Positions 63,929-64,000 of a stretch of DNA of 64,000 bases are shown here, one piece after another (position 1 is the stretch's first letter; each line of letters opens with the position of its first letter). Made by a program: the position numbers and the translations under genes. The stretch covers positions 54,947-118,946 of the forward strand of contig NZ_JADX01000020.1 of assembly GCF_000518605.1 (NCBI RefSeq). Reading direction: 5' to 3'. The notes beneath the pieces were generated by a model that saw only the letters and a program-made list of their open reading frames with translations, did no database searches and was not told where the DNA came from. Origin of the DNA: Shewanella fidelis ATCC BAA-318. GTDB lineage: Bacteria > Pseudomonadota > Gammaproteobacteria > Enterobacterales > Shewanellaceae.

Positions 63929-63935
63929 GTTTTTA

Positions 63936-64000
<65 letters not shown>

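Overview
The window looks like chromosomal DNA of a marine gammaproteobacterium of the genus Shewanella or a close relative. The evidence is moderate-to-low GC, the gene order raiA-pheL-pheA, murJ-ribF-ileS-lspA-fkpB-ispH, thrABC with a thrL attenuator, and a LacI-type NagR regulon of the kind described for Shewanella chitin/GlcNAc use. I cannot name a species from the sequence alone.

Layout. 1-8.2 kb: the 3' end of hcr, a small membrane protein, a CPA1 Na+/H+ antiporter, then (minus) pheA with its attenuator leader pheL and raiA. A cytochrome b561-like gene faces a cytochrome c' gene; trpR, a small membrane protein and slyD follow. 8.2-13.7 kb: thrL-thrABC. 13.7-20.4 kb: a lipoprotein, nfo, a hemerythrin-domain protein, a DUF3545 protein, talB-pgi and an OmpA-family porin. 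20.4-26.7 kb: an AGCS symporter behind a long structured leader, yaaA followed by a dispersed repeat, an M28 peptidase lipoprotein, a HlyU-like ArsR regulator and rpsT (UUG start). 26.8-34.1 kb: the murJ/ribF/ileS/lspA/fkpB/ispH cluster, then a second repeat copy. 34.6-42.0 kb: the type IV minor-pilin operon pilV-W-X-Y1-E plus a small secreted protein, facing two FimT/FimU pseudopilin genes; then glnB.

42.6-62.6 kb is the most distinctive region, an N-acetylglucosamine/chitin-oligosaccharide utilisation locus. It holds nagR, a TonB-dependent receptor, two flavin-dependent tryptophan-halogenase-family proteins, a SapC-family protein, a TauE/SafE permease, a solute-binding-like protein next to a methyl-accepting chemotaxis protein, a GH20 beta-hexosaminidase lipoprotein, nagK, nagA, nagX and nagP. 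I located five near-identical 14-bp palindromic operators (TGACAGCGTTGTCA and its complement) in front of these units, so the whole locus can be read as one NagR regulon: oligosaccharide sensing, outer-membrane uptake, hydrolysis, inner-membrane uptake, phosphorylation and deacetylation. No glucosamine-6-phosphate deaminase (nagB) lies in the window.

The most interesting undescribed signal I see is a short plus-strand stretch (about 51.95-52.10 kb) directly after one NagR operator. It contains three consecutive hairpins, one with a CCCC loop, the last a strong intrinsic terminator, and has no gene upstream. It could be a NagR-controlled small RNA or an attenuated leader. The second is PheA's C-terminal 230 residues, which resemble a type I-beta DAHP synthase barrel that has lost its catalytic and metal-binding residues. 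The window ends with a third repeat copy and tRNA-Phe/tRNA-Thr genes, including a second tRNA-Thr cut by the window edge.
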